Shown here one piece after another: positions 4,714-5,556 of a stretch of DNA of 5,556 nucleotides. Position numbers and translations under genes: made by a program. Origin of the DNA: Micrococcaceae bacterium UBA3381 (GTDB lineage Bacteria; Actinomycetota; Actinomycetes; Actinomycetales; Micrococcaceae); contig DEPX01000084.1 of NCBI GenBank assembly GCA_002358975.1, positions 3,556 to 9,111 of the forward strand. Reading direction: 5' to 3'. Numbering within the stretch: position 1 is the stretch's first letter; each line of letters begins with the position of its first letter. The notes under the pieces are model-generated. The model made no database searches. It had not been told where the DNA came from and saw nothing but the letters and a program-made list of their open reading frames with translations.

Positions 4714-5556
4714 TTAGCTTTCGTAGTACTTATCGGCCACGGCCAGTGCCTCATCCAGGATGGCTAGACCCTCGGTAACGACGTCGTCGGGGGTGTTTAG
4801 TGGTGGCACCACGTGGATACGGTTGAAGTTCGCAAAGACCACCAGTCCGAGCTCTTTGCACTTGCCAATAACTTCGCCCATCTCTGCTGAGTTGCCGCCA
4901 TACGGTGCCAATGGTTGCTTTGTTTCGCGGTTTTTGACCAATTCCACGGCCCAAAAACAGCCGACCCCGCGCACATCCCCGACGGCCGGGTGCCGCTCTT
5001 TGATGCGCTCAAGCTCCGGGCCGATAACCTCGTCACCCAGGCGTGCCGCATTTTCGATCATGCCCTCATCGGCCATCGCGTTGATGGTGCCAACGGCTGC
5101 AGCGGTTGCCAATGGATGCCCGGAATAGGTGAGCCCACCCGGATAGGTGCGTTCCCGGAAAGTATCGTAGATGGCTTCGTTGATGATCACACCACCCAGC
5201 GGCACATAACCGGAGTTGACGCCTTTGGCAAAGGTGATCAGATCCGGGGTCACATCCCATAGGTCAACAGCAAACCAGGTGCCTGCGCGTCCAAACCCGG
5301 CCATCACCTCATCGGCGATGAATACGATGCCGTATTTTTTGGTCAGCTCGCGCACCCCGGCCATATAACCTGCCGGCGGCACATAGATCCCGGCGGTACC
5401 CGGAATGGCCTCCAGGATCAGGGCCGCAATCGTATCGGGGCCCTCTAATACGATAGTTTGTTCCAGATGCTCTAGCGCCCGGGCAACTTCTTGCTCTTCA
5501 GTTTCAGCGTGAAAATAAGAACGATACGGATAGGACGGCATAAAGTGCACGGTGCC
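4714..5556 (-). CDS. Class III pyridoxal-phosphate aminotransferase, C-terminal part (start outside window)
   Basis: 280 visible residues of a fold-type I, class III (omega-type) aminotransferase, which moves an amino group between an amine or omega-amino acid and a keto acid using PLP. The frame is open through the window edge (GTVHFMPSYPYR), so the N-terminal third, probably about 150-170 residues, is missing. Visible features: EAIPGTAGIYVPP, the PLP-ring motif VFIADEVMAGFGRAG with D82-E83, and the Schiff-base lysine in TFAKGVNSGYVPLGG (K111, codon 5224-5226). These are followed by YPGGLTYSGHPLATAAA and the small-domain pattern GDVRGVGCFWAVELVK, ending at TAA 4714-4716. Resemblance is to actinobacterial proteins labelled aspartate aminotransferase family, taurine-pyruvate or omega-amino acid-pyruvate aminotransferase. 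Substrate cannot be fixed from this part. High GC (37/60 at 5041-5100), unlike mesXD. Confidence 0.88.
   Translation of the reverse strand, partial: GTVHFMPSYPYRSYFHAETEEQEVARALEHLEQTIVLEGPDTIAALILEAIPGTAGIYVPPAGYMAGVRELTKKYGIVFIADEVMAGFGRAGTWFAVDLWDVTPDLITFAKGVNSGYVPLGGVIINEAIYDTFRERTYPGGLTYSGHPLATAAAVGTINAMADEGMIENAARLGDEVIGPELERIKERHPAVGDVRGVGCFWAVELVKNRETKQPLAPYGGNSAEMGEVIGKCKELGLVVFANFNRIHVVPPLNTPDDVVTEGLAILDEALAVADKYYES

Noticed and set aside
4564..4767. 67-codon + strand ORF
   Set aside because: Runs through the hairpin and into the antisense of the aminotransferase C-terminus; no family resemblance.
1..5556. CRISPR arrays, tRNA or rRNA genes, insertion sequences, integrases, toxin-antitoxin or defence genes
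   Set aside because: I looked for these and saw none in the window.

Overview
The window looks like actinobacterial (Actinomycetota) chromosome, possibly Micrococcales or a relative. The reasons are a full-length protein of the actinobacterial '3-methyladenine DNA glycosylase' family, a short PspC-domain membrane protein with the typical actinobacterial ending, moderately high GC in the flanking genes, and possible leaderless starts. The genus is not resolved.

Layout. Positions 1-780 hold the remains of two convergent membrane-protein genes. One is a C-terminal remnant on the + strand (3-248) with an in-frame TAG. The other is a complete but twice-frameshifted two-helix plus PH-like-domain gene on the - strand (294-780). 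Positions 943-1869 (+) encode the intact glycosylase-family protein. It converges on a two-gene - strand operon at 1933-3965: a DUF1852 protein (mesX, 2961-3965) followed by a short MetE-core methionine synthase (mesD, 1933-2964). The two overlap as ATGA. A 318-base gap (3966-4283) follows, with repeats that look regulatory. Then come a PspC-domain gene (4284-4541, -), a strong hairpin (4663-4692), and the C-terminal two thirds of a class III PLP aminotransferase (4714 to the window edge, -).

The main system is mesX-mesD. MesD keeps the zinc-binding catalytic half of cobalamin-independent methionine synthase and lacks the N-terminal folate-binding half. This family is described as making methionine from homocysteine without folate, depending on the DUF1852 partner; as far as I recall its methyl donor is not known. 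Here the pair is translationally coupled and visibly AT-richer than its neighbours, which suggests it arrived by horizontal transfer. It sits next to decayed genes, with its own upstream region containing direct and inverted repeats. The flanking glycosylase, PspC and aminotransferase genes look like ordinary resident genes with no clear functional link to it.
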